DNA from: Bacteroidota bacterium
GTDB taxonomy: Bacteria; Bacteroidota; Ignavibacteria; UBA10030; UBA6906
Direction: 5' to 3'
Assembly: GCA_019637975.1 (NCBI GenBank)
Contig: JAHBUR010000001.1
Location: 140,444 to 204,443 of the forward strand
DNA: 64,000 bases
The translations under genes were made by a program, and so were the position numbers. This document shows positions 35,876 through 45,137 of this stretch, piece by piece. Below the pieces are notes generated by a model that saw only the letters and a program-made list of their open reading frames with translations, was not told where the DNA came from and searched no databases. Positions within the stretch are counted from its first letter, which is position 1. Each line of letters begins with the position of its first letter.

Positions 35876-36943
35876 TTACTGAACAAGAACCGGTTCCCGC
35901 TCCAGCAGGATTCCGAATTTCTCAATGATGGCGGATTGTATTTCGTTTGCAAGCGACAGCAACTCCTTTGTTGTGCCACCATAGTTCACTAGCGCAAGCG
36001 TGTGATTCGCGGAGACACCGACGCCTCCCTTTCTGAACCCCTTCTGAAAGCCCGCCTTCTCAAGCAACCATGCCGCCGGAACCTTTACACCCTCACCCGA
36101 CGGGAAGGTAGGCGGCGAGTCGTCAATACGGTTCATTCTGCAGCGTTCCAGGAGTTGAAGGAACTTGTCCTGCGTGAGAACCGGGTTCTTGAAAAATGAA
36201 CCTGCCGATTGCGTGTTGGGATCCGCTTCATCGATAACCATTGATTTCTTTCTCCGAAGCGCAAGCACGGCACTGCGTATTGCTTCGAGCTTATCTATTC
36301 CGCCTGCGAGTTTCCCTACATCAACAGATGATGCGATAACATTCTGCAATTCTGCGTACCGGATTTCGGGCTGAACGGCAGGATCAAACCTGAACGCCAC
36401 CTCTGTTATGATGAACCTGCCGCTATCTTCTTGATTGAAGCGGCTCCTGCGATACGCGAAGTTGCACTCGCTGTTTCCGAAACGGACTGTACGCAGTGAA
36501 AAACGATCAATTGCTTTCACTTCAAAGATCGTCTCTGCCACCTCCTGCCCGTACGCCCCGACATTCTGAATCGGCGTTGCCCCGGCAAGTCCGGGGATGC
36601 CGGAGAGACATTCCACACCGGCCAACCCCGACCTGATGCAGAATCTGACGAAATCATCCCACTGCTCGCCTGCGGCAACAACAATCGTGACGCTTCCCGG
36701 CTCCCGAACGAACTGAATTCCTCTTGATGCAATTTTCAGCACAAGTCCGTCAAAGCCGTCGTCGGGAAAGATCGTGTTGCTGCCACCGCCGAGTATATGG
36801 TACCGGACCTTCTTTGACTCCGCCACATGTATTGCTGCAAGAATCTCATCGGTATTCCTGCACTCGGCAAAGTAGCGGGCATTTCCCCCGAGTTTGAAGG
36901 TGGTAAGACTGGCAAGGGGAATGTTCTCGCGGAATTCCGTCAT
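35876..36943 (-). CDS. murB: UDP-N-acetylenolpyruvoylglucosamine reductase
   Basis: 355 aa. An FAD enzyme reducing UDP-GlcNAc-enolpyruvate to UDP-MurNAc in peptidoglycan synthesis. FAD-binding half: ILGGGSNTIF and GLAGVECLSGIPGLAGATPI, QNVGAYGQEV. Type I MurB loop: FAYRRSRF with the catalytic-region Tyr/Arg. Proton-donor Ser in SAGSFFKNP; the end contains REPVLVQ with the conserved Glu. Its ATG overlaps the stop of xdhC (ATGA at 36940-36943), an unusual setting, because murB usually lies with other mur or fts genes. Confidence 0.95.
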   Translation of the reverse strand: MTEFRENIPLASLTTFKLGGNARYFAECRNTDEILAAIHVAESKKVRYHILGGGSNTIFPDDGFDGLVLKIASRGIQFVREPGSVTIVVAAGEQWDDFVRFCIRSGLAGVECLSGIPGLAGATPIQNVGAYGQEVAETIFEVKAIDRFSLRTVRFGNSECNFAYRRSRFNQEDSGRFIITEVAFRFDPAVQPEIRYAELQNVIASSVDVGKLAGGIDKLEAIRSAVLALRRKKSMVIDEADPNTQSAGSFFKNPVLTQDKFLQLLERCRMNRIDDSPPTFPSGEGVKVPAAWLLEKAGFQKGFRKGGVGVSANHTLALVNYGGTTKELLSLANEIQSAIIEKFGILLEREPVLVQ

Positions 36944-37908
36944 CCGGCAATCTGATTCTTTGTTTTGATGATCTCTGCGGCGATGCTAATAGCGATCTCC
37001 TCGGGGGTGTGGCTCTCTATTGGAATGCCGATCGGATTTCTGATGCGACGCAACTGCGCTTCGGAAATTCCCTCAGAAATCAAATCTTCAAGAATGTGTC
37101 TTGTTTTCGCGGCACTCCCCATTAACCCGACATACTGAACATTCTTGACAAGAATACTCTTCAGCGCCGCTTCGTCGGATTTGTACGCTGTTGTCACAAC
37201 TGCAACGTACTCACGGCCCGTTCCGGAGATCAACGATCCAATCTGATCATAACGGCAATGGACTTTCTCGTGAGCATAATTGTTTGAAGCGAACGTCGGT
37301 GCATCGGCTCTGTCGTCGATTATAACCACACGGAAGTCGAGCGTCACCATGATACGCGAAAGGGCAAGCCCGACATGGCCGCTTCCCACAATAAAAACCG
37401 TATCAAGAATACCAATATTTTCGTCATATTGCCACTGCTTCTCATTCGCAAAGGAGAATACCGAGTCCGGTCCTCTTCTTCTCTTGCTGTGACACGTGAA
37501 CTCCAAAGGAGTAACCGTCAGGTTTGCACAGTCGTGTTTCTCGAATGTGCGAACGATTTCGCTGACAGCCCCGAGATTCCCGGACGACAACGGTTTGAGG
37601 AGAATTGTTTGCGATCCTGAACAGATGAGACCTGAAGACTCGTGCGTTGTCTCCTTCGAATGGAACAGTTGTCGCACCGTTGGTGTCGTGTTGCCGGCTG
37701 CCAGGCGCCGCTGCGACTCTTCGATCAAGGCAAGTTCCATTACGCCGCCTCCGATGGTTCCTCGTCGATCGCCATTCGCGACAACAACCATCTTGAATCC
37801 CGCCCGACCCGGCGACGAGCCATGACTTTCAACGACGATCAAGAGCATCGCGGGAATATGATTGCTCAAGTACGTGCTGACGAATGTCCAGAATTCTTTT
37901 TCTCTCAT
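36940..37908 (-). CDS. xdhC: XdhC/CoxI-family molybdenum-cofactor insertion protein
   Basis: 322 aa. XdhC binds molybdenum cofactor, helps add its terminal sulfur, and delivers it to xanthine dehydrogenase. The N-terminal XdhC/CoxI domain contains SHGSSPGRAGFKMVVVANGD and RGTIGGGVMELALI. A C-terminal Rossmann domain (about 180-320) contains FIVGSGHVGLALSRI and VGLMGSAAKTRHILEDL. It is divergent from xdhA across about 126 bp, so both may answer to the same signal. On its own strand it is first in a train with murB and the nucleotidase. Confidence 0.92.
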   Translation of the reverse strand: MREKEFWTFVSTYLSNHIPAMLLIVVESHGSSPGRAGFKMVVVANGDRRGTIGGGVMELALIEESQRRLAAGNTTPTVRQLFHSKETTHESSGLICSGSQTILLKPLSSGNLGAVSEIVRTFEKHDCANLTVTPLEFTCHSKRRRGPDSVFSFANEKQWQYDENIGILDTVFIVGSGHVGLALSRIMVTLDFRVVIIDDRADAPTFASNNYAHEKVHCRYDQIGSLISGTGREYVAVVTTAYKSDEAALKSILVKNVQYVGLMGSAAKTRHILEDLISEGISEAQLRRIRNPIGIPIESHTPEEIAISIAAEIIKTKNQIAG

Positions 37909-38034
37909 AGTTGGTGAAAGCGCATTCGATTTGTGGCTATACGGCTATTTGATAGTAACGAGGATTTTGTTTAGTTTCCATCAGAATCTTGATGATTTCC
38001 CACCACCAACAAGGACCTTCCGTGAGGAGTGACG
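37909..38034. promoter_or_regulatory. Divergent xdhC / xdhA intergenic region
   Basis: 126 bp that must contain the promoters of both xdhC (minus) and xdhAB (plus). A weak plus-strand candidate is TTTG followed by 19 bases and TAGTAA near 37930-37958, which only partly fits Bacteroidota-type promoters. AGGAG at 38025-38029 is the xdhA ribosome-binding site. No clear operator palindrome was found. Confidence 0.35.
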
Positions 38035-39486
38035 ATGCGTTCGTCCATTTCATTTGTACTTGATGGCAAGGTTGTTACCGAGGATTTCTCAAAACCGTCC
38101 GTTACTCCCACAACAACTGTTCTGAATTACCTCCGTTCACTACCAACACATAGAGGTGTAAAAGAAGGGTGCGCTGAAGGCGACTGCGGCGCGTGTACTG
38201 TTGTCCTTGGAGAATGCGCTGCAAATAATACGATCCGCTACAAGGCGGTGGATTCGTGCCTTGTGTTCCTGCCGATGATTCACGGAAAACAACTGATTAC
38301 CGTTGAGAATCTGAAGACTGACGCCGTATTGCATCCCGTGCAACAAGCGATGGTTGACACCGGAGGCAGCCAGTGCGGCTATTGTACCCCGGGTATCGTC
38401 ATGTCGTTGTTTGCGTTGTACAAGAATCACGACCATCCTGATCGGGATGTTATTGATGACGCGCTTACGGGAAACCTCTGCCGCTGTACGGGCTACAAAC
38501 CGATTGTAGAGGCTGCAGCACGTTCCTGTGTTCATCAGGAAATTGACCCTTCGTCGAAAGACGAAAACCGAATTGCCGGATTGTTGCAAAGCATTCCGCG
38601 ACATTCCGCATACATTCAAACAGTCCATACCACATACTATCAGCCTCGCACGCTTCTTGAGGCACTCACGCTGAAGCATCAACATCCCGAAGCAATCGTC
38701 ATCGGCGGCTCAACCGATGTGGCATTGCGCGTGACAAAAAATCATGAAGAGTTGAGACAATTGCTGGATGTTTCATTAGTGGATGAACTCCATACGATTG
38801 ACAATTCTGACGGATACCCGTCGATCGGAGCGGGGGTTGTTCTCAGCGATGTTCGGCCCGCTGTCGAAGGAGAGTTTCCGGCCCTCGCCGACATGTTGAC
38901 AGTGTTTGGTTCGCTTCAAATCAAAAATCTTGCGACACTCGGGGGAAATATCGGTTCTGCATCCCCTATTGGGGATACGCTGTCGGCGCTGATGCCCTAC
39001 GATGCCCGGGTTGTGCTGGAAAGTGTATCAGGGCGACGGGAAGTGGAGTTGAACCAGTTCGTTACAGGCTACCGAAAAACCGTCCGCAAGCCTGACGAGT
39101 TGATTGTGGAGATTGTTCTTCCGAAACCAAAACACCATAGCGTTGTGAAGTGGTACAAAGTGTCCAAGCGAAAAGATCTCGATATCTCCACCGTCAGCGG
39201 GGGATTCCGAATCGACTTTGGCGAAAGGAATCGGATTCATCATGCCACGCTGGTGTTCGGAGGCATGGCTGAGCGTGTGAAGCGATCATCAACCGCCGAA
39301 GCCTTCCTGCAGGGCAAGCTCTGGACAAGGGAAACCGTCGAAGCAGCAATGCCTTTGATTGACAACGATTTCACTCCAATTTCGGATGCGCGGGGCAGCG
39401 CCGAATTTCGCCGCGTTGCAGCACGAAACCTCTTATTGAAATTCTGGGATGATACAAGAAATGGAACGAACGGTGCCGCGGCATAA
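38035..39486 (+). CDS. xdhA: Xanthine dehydrogenase, iron-sulfur/FAD subunit
   Basis: About 483 aa. ATG at 38035 has AGGAG five bases upstream; a GTG at 38029 overlaps that site. The first [2Fe-2S] domain has GCAEGDCGACTVVLG, and the second has CGYCTPGIVMSLFAL and LCRCTGYKPI. The FAD domain (about 200-370) has AIVIGGSTDVALRV and TLGGNIGSASPIGD, followed by the CO-dehydrogenase flavoprotein C-terminal domain. Together with the next gene it would oxidise hypoxanthine and xanthine to urate, passing electrons through Fe-S to FAD and NAD. It overlaps xdhB by about 38 bases. Confidence 0.96.
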   Translation: MRSSISFVLDGKVVTEDFSKPSVTPTTTVLNYLRSLPTHRGVKEGCAEGDCGACTVVLGECAANNTIRYKAVDSCLVFLPMIHGKQLITVENLKTDAVLHPVQQAMVDTGGSQCGYCTPGIVMSLFALYKNHDHPDRDVIDDALTGNLCRCTGYKPIVEAAARSCVHQEIDPSSKDENRIAGLLQSIPRHSAYIQTVHTTYYQPRTLLEALTLKHQHPEAIVIGGSTDVALRVTKNHEELRQLLDVSLVDELHTIDNSDGYPSIGAGVVLSDVRPAVEGEFPALADMLTVFGSLQIKNLATLGGNIGSASPIGDTLSALMPYDARVVLESVSGRREVELNQFVTGYRKTVRKPDELIVEIVLPKPKHHSVVKWYKVSKRKDLDISTVSGGFRIDFGERNRIHHATLVFGGMAERVKRSSTAEAFLQGKLWTRETVEAAMPLIDNDFTPISDARGSAEFRRVAARNLLLKFWDDTRNGTNGAAA

Positions 39487-41845
39487 ACACCGGCATGAAC
39501 CGGCTAACAACGTCGTGCCTCATGAATCTGCTTCGAAGCACGTCACCGGTGAAGCAGTGTACGTCGATGACATTCCTGTGAACGGACAACTCCTCGTTGG
39601 ACGAGTTGTGTATTCGCAGCATGCACATGCAAGAATCACCTCATTCGACCTTTCGGACGCACGATGTGTTCCCGGTGTTCATGCTGTACTTTCGTACAAC
39701 GATATTCCCGGACACAATCAGATGGGACCGGTCGTCAAGGATGAGGTTTGTCTTGCTGAAGGTGAAGTCATGTGCATCGGGCAAGCGATGTTTCTGATTG
39801 CAGCGGAAACAGACGAACAGGCACGCGAAGCTGAACGACTAATCCGGATTGAGTACGAACATCTTTCCACGATCCTCACCATTGACGAAGCAATTGCACA
39901 CAATAGCTTTCTCGGCCCACCCCGGACAATGCAACGAGGCAATCCTGATCACGAGATGCAAAATGCTCAACATCGCCTCAGAGGAGAACTCAGAACCGGA
40001 GCGCAAGAACATTGGTATCTCGAATCGCAGGTTTGTCTCTGCATTCCGGGTGAAGAAAAAGAGATGAACGTCTTCTCTTCAACGCAACATCCCTCTGAAA
40101 CTCAGGCGCTGATTGCCGAAGTTCTCGGCATCCCTAAAAACGAAGTGGTTGTGGAGACTCGCCGCATGGGGGGAGCATTTGGCGGAAAAGAGACTCAGGC
40201 AAACCATACCGCGTGCTGGACTGCGCTGCTGTGCAATGCAACCCGGCGTCCGGTGAAGATCCGTCTCTTCCGTGATGATGATATGAAGATGACGGGAAAG
40301 CGGCATCGGTTTCTTTCGCGGTATGAAGTTGGATTTGATGATGAAGGAAATTTGCTTGCAGTCAACATCGAGTTGAACAGCGACGGCGGCTGTGCAACGG
40401 ATCTTTCCTTCGCCATCATGGAGCGGGCAATGCTGCATGTCGACAATGCTTACTTCATTCCGAACGTCCACGTGTTAGCCCGTGTCTGCAAGACGAACCT
40501 TCCGTCCAATACCGCATTCCGGGGGTTCGGCGGCCCTCAGGGCATGGCGGTTATCGAACATATCATGGACCGAGTTGCCCGGTTCCTGCACGCAGACCCG
40601 ATTAAGATCAGGCGCAGGAATTTTTACGGCATCGATTCGCGGAATGTAACGCATTACGGCCAGACGGTTGAACACAACCGGCTTCACATCATATACGAGC
40701 AACTCGTAACCTCGTCGGAATATTATGAGCGCAGAAAGACAATTGCCGCGTTCAACTCTTCTAGCGAGTTTGCGAAGAAAGGCATTGCCCTGACTCCGGT
40801 GAAGTTTGGAATCTCCTTCACAACAACGTTTCTCAATCAAGCGGGGGCACTTGTCAACATCTATAAGGACGGAACAATCCTGGTCAACCATGGCGGCACA
40901 GAAATGGGACAAGGGCTGCACACAAAAATGCAGCAAGTCGCCGCCGCCGAGTTCGGAGTCAGCCTTGACAACGTGAAAGTGAGCGCTACCAACACGTCGA
41001 AAGTACCGAACACGTCTGCAACAGCCGCCTCGGCAGGAACTGATCTGAACGGCATGGCAGTGAAGAATGCAGTCGATACGTTGAAATCCCGCATTGCGGA
41101 GTCGCTAGCGCAATATTGGTCAGAGCAGAACCCCGATACTCCAACGTCGCCGCATTCTGTATGTTTTGAGAATGATTTGATATTCGATAGCGAACACCCT
41201 GCCCGACGGATTTCGTTCGCCGATGCAATGCCGTTGATGAACCTCCGCCAAGTGAGTCTGAGTGCAACGGGCTTTTACAGAACGCCGAACATCGGGTGGG
41301 AGAAGCAGAAAGGGTTGGGAAAGCCATTCCACTACTACGCGTTTGGAATGGCGTGCACTGAGGTGCTGGTTGACACGCTCACCGGCCACCACACGATTTT
41401 GCGAACAGACATTCTGCACGATGTTGGCGATTCCCTCAACCCGCAAATCGATCTTGGCCAGGTGGAAGGCGGATACATTCAAGGAAACGGCTGGGTGACA
41501 ACGGAGGAAATCAAGTGGGACGACAAGGGTATCCTGCTGACTCATTCGCCTGATACGTACAAGATTCCTTCAGTACGGGATATTCCGAAGGACTTCAGGG
41601 TTCATTTGCTTCAGAACGTCCCCAATCCGAACACGATCCGCAAAAGCAAAGCGGTTGCCGAGCCGCCGTTCATGCTGGCGCTTTCAACATGGCTGGCGAT
41701 CAAGGATGCTGTCTCGGCAGTCGGTCATCACAAGTTCGAACCTGAGTTTTCGCTGCCTGCGACCAACGAAGTAATTGTGCTTGCAACCGAGAATCTGAAG
41801 AGAAGATTGCGGGAGACCTCGCCCGCCGAAGTGCCTCTACGTTAG
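39449..41845 (+). CDS. xdhB: Xanthine dehydrogenase, molybdopterin-binding subunit
   Basis: 798 aa. Molybdenum-cofactor subunit: GGAFGGKETQAN (about 240), the substrate-pocket Glu in KMTGKRHRFLSRYEVGF, and the substrate Arg in LPSNTAFRGFGGPQGMAVIE. Also present are GQGLHTKMQQVAA, DVGDSLNPQIDLGQVEGGYI, and the catalytic Glu in AEPPFMLALS. The Glu and Arg match true xanthine dehydrogenases, not aldehyde oxidases, so xanthine/hypoxanthine is the probable substrate. The start is uncertain between ATG at 39449 and ATG at 39461, neither with a strong ribosome-binding site; translation is likely coupled to xdhA. Confidence 0.96.
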   Translation: MIQEMERTVPRHKHRHEPANNVVPHESASKHVTGEAVYVDDIPVNGQLLVGRVVYSQHAHARITSFDLSDARCVPGVHAVLSYNDIPGHNQMGPVVKDEVCLAEGEVMCIGQAMFLIAAETDEQAREAERLIRIEYEHLSTILTIDEAIAHNSFLGPPRTMQRGNPDHEMQNAQHRLRGELRTGAQEHWYLESQVCLCIPGEEKEMNVFSSTQHPSETQALIAEVLGIPKNEVVVETRRMGGAFGGKETQANHTACWTALLCNATRRPVKIRLFRDDDMKMTGKRHRFLSRYEVGFDDEGNLLAVNIELNSDGGCATDLSFAIMERAMLHVDNAYFIPNVHVLARVCKTNLPSNTAFRGFGGPQGMAVIEHIMDRVARFLHADPIKIRRRNFYGIDSRNVTHYGQTVEHNRLHIIYEQLVTSSEYYERRKTIAAFNSSSEFAKKGIALTPVKFGISFTTTFLNQAGALVNIYKDGTILVNHGGTEMGQGLHTKMQQVAAAEFGVSLDNVKVSATNTSKVPNTSATAASAGTDLNGMAVKNAVDTLKSRIAESLAQYWSEQNPDTPTSPHSVCFENDLIFDSEHPARRISFADAMPLMNLRQVSLSATGFYRTPNIGWEKQKGLGKPFHYYAFGMACTEVLVDTLTGHHTILRTDILHDVGDSLNPQIDLGQVEGGYIQGNGWVTTEEIKWDDKGILLTHSPDTYKIPSVRDIPKDFRVHLLQNVPNPNTIRKSKAVAEPPFMLALSTWLAIKDAVSAVGHHKFEPEFSLPATNEVIVLATENLKRRLRETSPAEVPLR

Positions 41846-41862
41846 GAACCGGTTCGGGACCC

Positions 41863-42207
41863 TCAACTCCCCCGATATGTCGAGTACCCGAACGGACTCA
41901 AGAGCAAGGGCACGTGGTAGTGACCTCCATTTTTTACTGCAAACTCCACAACAACTCTCGTGTAGAAACTATCCCGATTCATGAGTCTAAAATACTCCGC
42001 GGTAAGGAACGTAATCCGGTAGATTCCGACGGCAAGATGAAAATCTTCGGGCAGCAAATCGGCAACCCGGCCATCGCTATTTGAGACGCCGCGGCCGAGT
42101 TCATTCCATGCACCATCCACCTGCTTCATCTCCAACACGACCGGAATGCCTTCTGCGGGCCTTCCGAGTGCAGTATCAAGAATATGGGTTGTGACAGGAC
42201 TCCTCAT
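41863..42207 (-). CDS. uraH: 5-hydroxyisourate hydrolase (transthyretin-like)
   Basis: 114 aa. Hydrolyses 5-hydroxyisourate, the first product of urate oxidation, to OHCU. Family marks are THILDTALGRPAEGIPVVL at the start, SDGRVADLL in the middle and the hallmark C-terminus FGYSTYRGS. AGGAG five bases upstream fixes ATG at 42207, which overlaps the stop of the SGNH hydrolase gene (42204-42207). It is last in the minus-strand ureide train and convergent with xdhB (17-bp gap). Confidence 0.96.
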   Translation of the reverse strand: MRSPVTTHILDTALGRPAEGIPVVLEMKQVDGAWNELGRGVSNSDGRVADLLPEDFHLAVGIYRITFLTAEYFRLMNRDSFYTRVVVEFAVKNGGHYHVPLLLSPFGYSTYRGS

Positions 42208-42920
42208 TTCTTCTCCTTTTCTATCGCAATACCGAGAGCTGTGCATGCCTTCGGTTCGATGAGTTCCCCCCAATACTTGTATTGAACACCTGAAGGATGA
42301 AGTCCGTCGGACGCGATAAGTTCAGGATACCGTTCAACTTCACGTGAGAGTGGAGTAATGTCAACGTATTGAACTCCCGCCCGAACGGATTCTTCCCAAT
42401 TTATAGCATTAAACATGTCTATCTCTTTCGCAATCTTCATTCGATCTCTTCCTTCAGCAAACGGCATTACGCCCCAGTCGGGAATCGACACCACAACAAC
42501 ATGTGATGCCTCGCCGTTTGCGAACCGTATTGCACGTTGCAGCAGTTGTTTAAATTCACCCCGATACTCATCCGCACTTCTGCCACGATATTGATTGTTG
42601 ACGCCGATAAGCAACGTAACAAGATCGAACGGCCCGCGGGAGTCACTTGTATCAATTGCAGCGCTCAACTCGTCCGTCGTCCAACCCGTACGGGCAACAA
42701 TCACCGGGTCGGCAATGGAAACATTTCGCTTCCTGAGACTTGAAACGAGTTGCACGGGCCAGCGTTCGGTTTCTGCAACTGCTTCACCGATTGTGTATGA
42801 ATCGCCGAGGGCGAGAAATGTTCGGGTCTGATGGTTCATTGAATTCCGCTCGTTGTCATTTTGGGAGAATGCAAGTGAACTGAGTGCTGAGAGAATGCCA
42901 AGGCAAGCGATGAAGCTCAT
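42204..42920 (-). CDS. SGNH/GDSL-family hydrolase
   Basis: 238 aa. The N-terminal segment ([20 protein letters not shown]) looks like a signal peptide. SGNH blocks are [12 protein letters not shown] with nucleophile Ser, [11 protein letters not shown] with the oxyanion Asn, and [11 protein letters not shown] with the Asp and His. The fold hydrolyses esters or acetyl groups. It is embedded between the TrpF-like gene and uraH with 4-base stop/start overlaps on both sides, so it is transcribed with ureide catabolism. If exported, it could release a substrate outside the cytoplasm; its natural substrate is unknown. Confidence 0.88.
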   Translation of the reverse strand: MSFIACLGILSALSSLAFSQNDNERNSMNHQTRTFLALGDSYTIGEAVAETERWPVQLVSSLRKRNVSIADPVIVARTGWTTDELSAAIDTSDSRGPFDLVTLLIGVNNQYRGRSADEYRGEFKQLLQRAIRFANGEASHVVVVSIPDWGVMPFAEGRDRMKIAKEIDMFNAINWEESVRAGVQYVDITPLSREVERYPELIASDGLHPSGVQYKYWGELIEPKACTALGIAIEKEKK

Positions 42921-43582
42921 TGTACCTCATTGAAGAATGCAGCGAGCTTGCTTTCATCGAGTACGCCATCCGTTCGGACACCGCTGCACAGATCGACGGC
43001 AAACGGGCGAACTTCTCTTATTGCCTCGGCGACATTCTCAGCTTTCAAGCCACCCGCGAGATAAACTGGTATTCTCACCGATTCCACAATCTGTTTGCTG
43101 AGATTCCAATCGTGTGTGCGGCCCGTACCGCCGAGTTCTTTCACAGGAAGAGATTGATTCCCTGAGTCCAACAGGATTGCATCCACAAATTCCGACACCG
43201 CTATCGCTTCAACAATGGATTCCTCTCCCGTTACATGCACGACTTGCACGAGCCCGATGCCGGGCAATTCCCTCCGGAGTTCTTGATATACATGAACGGA
43301 AATCCTGTCAACCAACTGCAGGGTATTCGTCCGGCAGCGCCGGTGTTGCTTGATGATCGAATCAGCGTCCTGCTTCGATGTCAGCAAAAATGAAGCTACG
43401 CCGGGCGGAATCACAGCGGCTATGTCGGCGATCAATTCCTCGGGGATGGGGCCGGGGCCGCTCGGCATCGCAGACACGAGTCCCAACGCTGATGCCCCGT
43501 AACGGATGGCAAGCCGGGCTTCCTCAATACTGCTGATACAGCAGATCTTGACTCTTGTTTTCATCCTGTCACCTGTTGACAT
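42917..43582 (-). CDS. TrpF-like (phosphoribosylanthranilate isomerase family) barrel protein
   Basis: 221 aa, a TIM barrel. It keeps the catalytic-type Cys at the end of strand 1 ([20 protein letters not shown]) and Asp in AILLDSG, followed by [22 protein letters not shown] and [13 protein letters not shown]. By homology it should isomerise phosphoribosylanthranilate in tryptophan synthesis. However, no other trp gene is near, and it overlaps the SGNH gene by 4 bases inside a ureide-degradation train. Either the trp genes are scattered in this genome, or this copy has another role. The start at 43582 has GGAGG four bases upstream; a second ATG lies six codons in. Confidence 0.82.
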   Translation of the reverse strand: MSTGDRMKTRVKICCISSIEEARLAIRYGASALGLVSAMPSGPGPIPEELIADIAAVIPPGVASFLLTSKQDADSIIKQHRRCRTNTLQLVDRISVHVYQELRRELPGIGLVQVVHVTGEESIVEAIAVSEFVDAILLDSGNQSLPVKELGGTGRTHDWNLSKQIVESVRIPVYLAGGLKAENVAEAIREVRPFAVDLCSGVRTDGVLDESKLAAFFNEVQ

Positions 43583-43656
43583 TTTTCCTCCACCGGCTTG
43601 ATTTTATGAAACCCGGAATGCTGTACAAAATCGTCTGATGAATCACTCGCCGAATG

Positions 43657-45102
43657 CTATGCCGTTCTTCTCCCATCTAATATCCTGAGAAACGACCTGC
43701 TGCGCAGCTCTTCAAGCGTCAAGCCGGTAGCCGATGCTTCTTCCTCGGTGATTGCCCTGCAACTCATCCCGCGCAAGAAATAATTCAACAACCCTTGCCC
43801 CGTCGCTGCATCATCAAATACATCGCCGATGAGCGTGGCCTGCGCTGCTTTTTCCATGAACGATCTGAGTCTCAATGTTGCAAGATCGAGCCCTTCGAGG
43901 AAGAACGCATACACCGCCGCGTAGCGAACACACAACTGCGCCGGATGCAGATCCCATCCCTGATAGAAACCGTGCTTCAGTGAGTGCATTGTATCATCGA
44001 ACGCATGTTTCCAGGCACGATGAACAGCCGCGTTATTCTCGGCAAGTTGTCGTGCCGATAGCTTCTTCCCCTTCGCTGCACGATGCGGCCCGACAGGCAT
44101 GATGTTCGTTGCGCCGTCGGAGATGTTGATACCGGTCTGGGCAAGCGCCACTTTCATTATGTGACGGGCAAAGTCGCACGCAGGGTGGCGCATGGATTGG
44201 TGTGCTGCCGTGATTTCGCAGAGCGCCGTGTAATCGTACACGCCGAAATGCATCCCGACAATTCGACCCTTACCGGCGAGGGCAAGCAACGGAATGTGAG
44301 ATTCGCCGTTCGCATTGAAGATGGACTGAGGCGTTTCAATCATCAACTCCAACCTCAAAGAACCGGAATCGAGGCCGGTTGTGCGTTCAAGAATATTGCA
44401 AAGTTCGACAACAGCCGTAACGTGTTGCGGAATAGTGACTTTCGGAATCGTGATAACGAAGTGTGCGGGAAGTATGCCACCGGTTTCTGCGAGAAGGGTC
44501 GTGACAAAAATATTCGTCGTCCGGAGGCTGCGCGCTTTTAGTTCCTCCGTCATCGGCTTAATGCGTATGCCGATGAACGGAGGGAGGGTTCGCTCACGCA
44601 TGCCGCGTGCAACTTCCTTTGCAGTGAACGCGGCATGGCTATCTTCCTCGTTGTCAAGGCGATTACCGTAGCCATCCTCAAAATCAATCCTGAAATCTTC
44701 AACAGGTTCAGATTTCAGTTTTTCAATGATGCGGTTGTAGATGGTGAATGCAAGCCAGGCAGCGCGGCGTTGTGTTTTTGCCATGGCGGAATTTCTCTTG
44801 AGCATGCCGGTGAGTGCTGCAATGTGCCTTGCAGATTTCGGAAATGACTCAAAGCCCGGCAACTGAATCGCCCGGGCAAACGCAACAAAATCCGGAGCAT
44901 TCTCAAGAAAAGCACGCAACCCGACTTCGCCCAACTTTTTTGCCGTGTCCGACTTGAAGATTTGCGCACCGCCGTACACGGTGTGAACCGGTTGGCGTAA
45001 CCCCGTATCGCCGGGATACCGCGCAGCAAACGCATAGTTTGCTTCACGAAGGTTGGAGAGAATGTCGTCAGCCTCAATGAGGCGCTGTTCGTGTGATTGC
45101 AT
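43657..45102 (-). CDS. DUF6986-type HpcH/HpaI aldolase-fold protein
   Basis: 481 aa. The chain belongs to the aldolase/citrate lyase/malate synthase-like TIM-barrel group. A metal-binding-type acidic loop (DFRIDFEDGYGNRLDNEEDS) and a second motif MIETPQSIFNANGE are visible, then GRIVGMHFGVYDYTALCEI and GWDLHPAQLCVRYAAVYAFF. I believe the family is DUF6986, sometimes found in purine-degradation clusters. The substrate is not established as far as I know. The partner could be glyoxylate, the end product of this pathway, because related barrels (malate synthase, citryl-CoA lyases) work on 2-oxo acids; this is inference. It lies 35 bp downstream of uraD and 74 bp upstream of the TrpF-like gene. 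Confidence 0.8.
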   Translation of the reverse strand: MQSHEQRLIEADDILSNLREANYAFAARYPGDTGLRQPVHTVYGGAQIFKSDTAKKLGEVGLRAFLENAPDFVAFARAIQLPGFESFPKSARHIAALTGMLKRNSAMAKTQRRAAWLAFTIYNRIIEKLKSEPVEDFRIDFEDGYGNRLDNEEDSHAAFTAKEVARGMRERTLPPFIGIRIKPMTEELKARSLRTTNIFVTTLLAETGGILPAHFVITIPKVTIPQHVTAVVELCNILERTTGLDSGSLRLELMIETPQSIFNANGESHIPLLALAGKGRIVGMHFGVYDYTALCEITAAHQSMRHPACDFARHIMKVALAQTGINISDGATNIMPVGPHRAAKGKKLSARQLAENNAAVHRAWKHAFDDTMHSLKHGFYQGWDLHPAQLCVRYAAVYAFFLEGLDLATLRLRSFMEKAAQATLIGDVFDDAATGQGLLNYFLRGMSCRAITEEEASATGLTLEELRSRSFLRILDGRRTA

Positions 45103-45137
45103 GCGATCAGTACTGCAGAAGATGAATGTAGATATGT

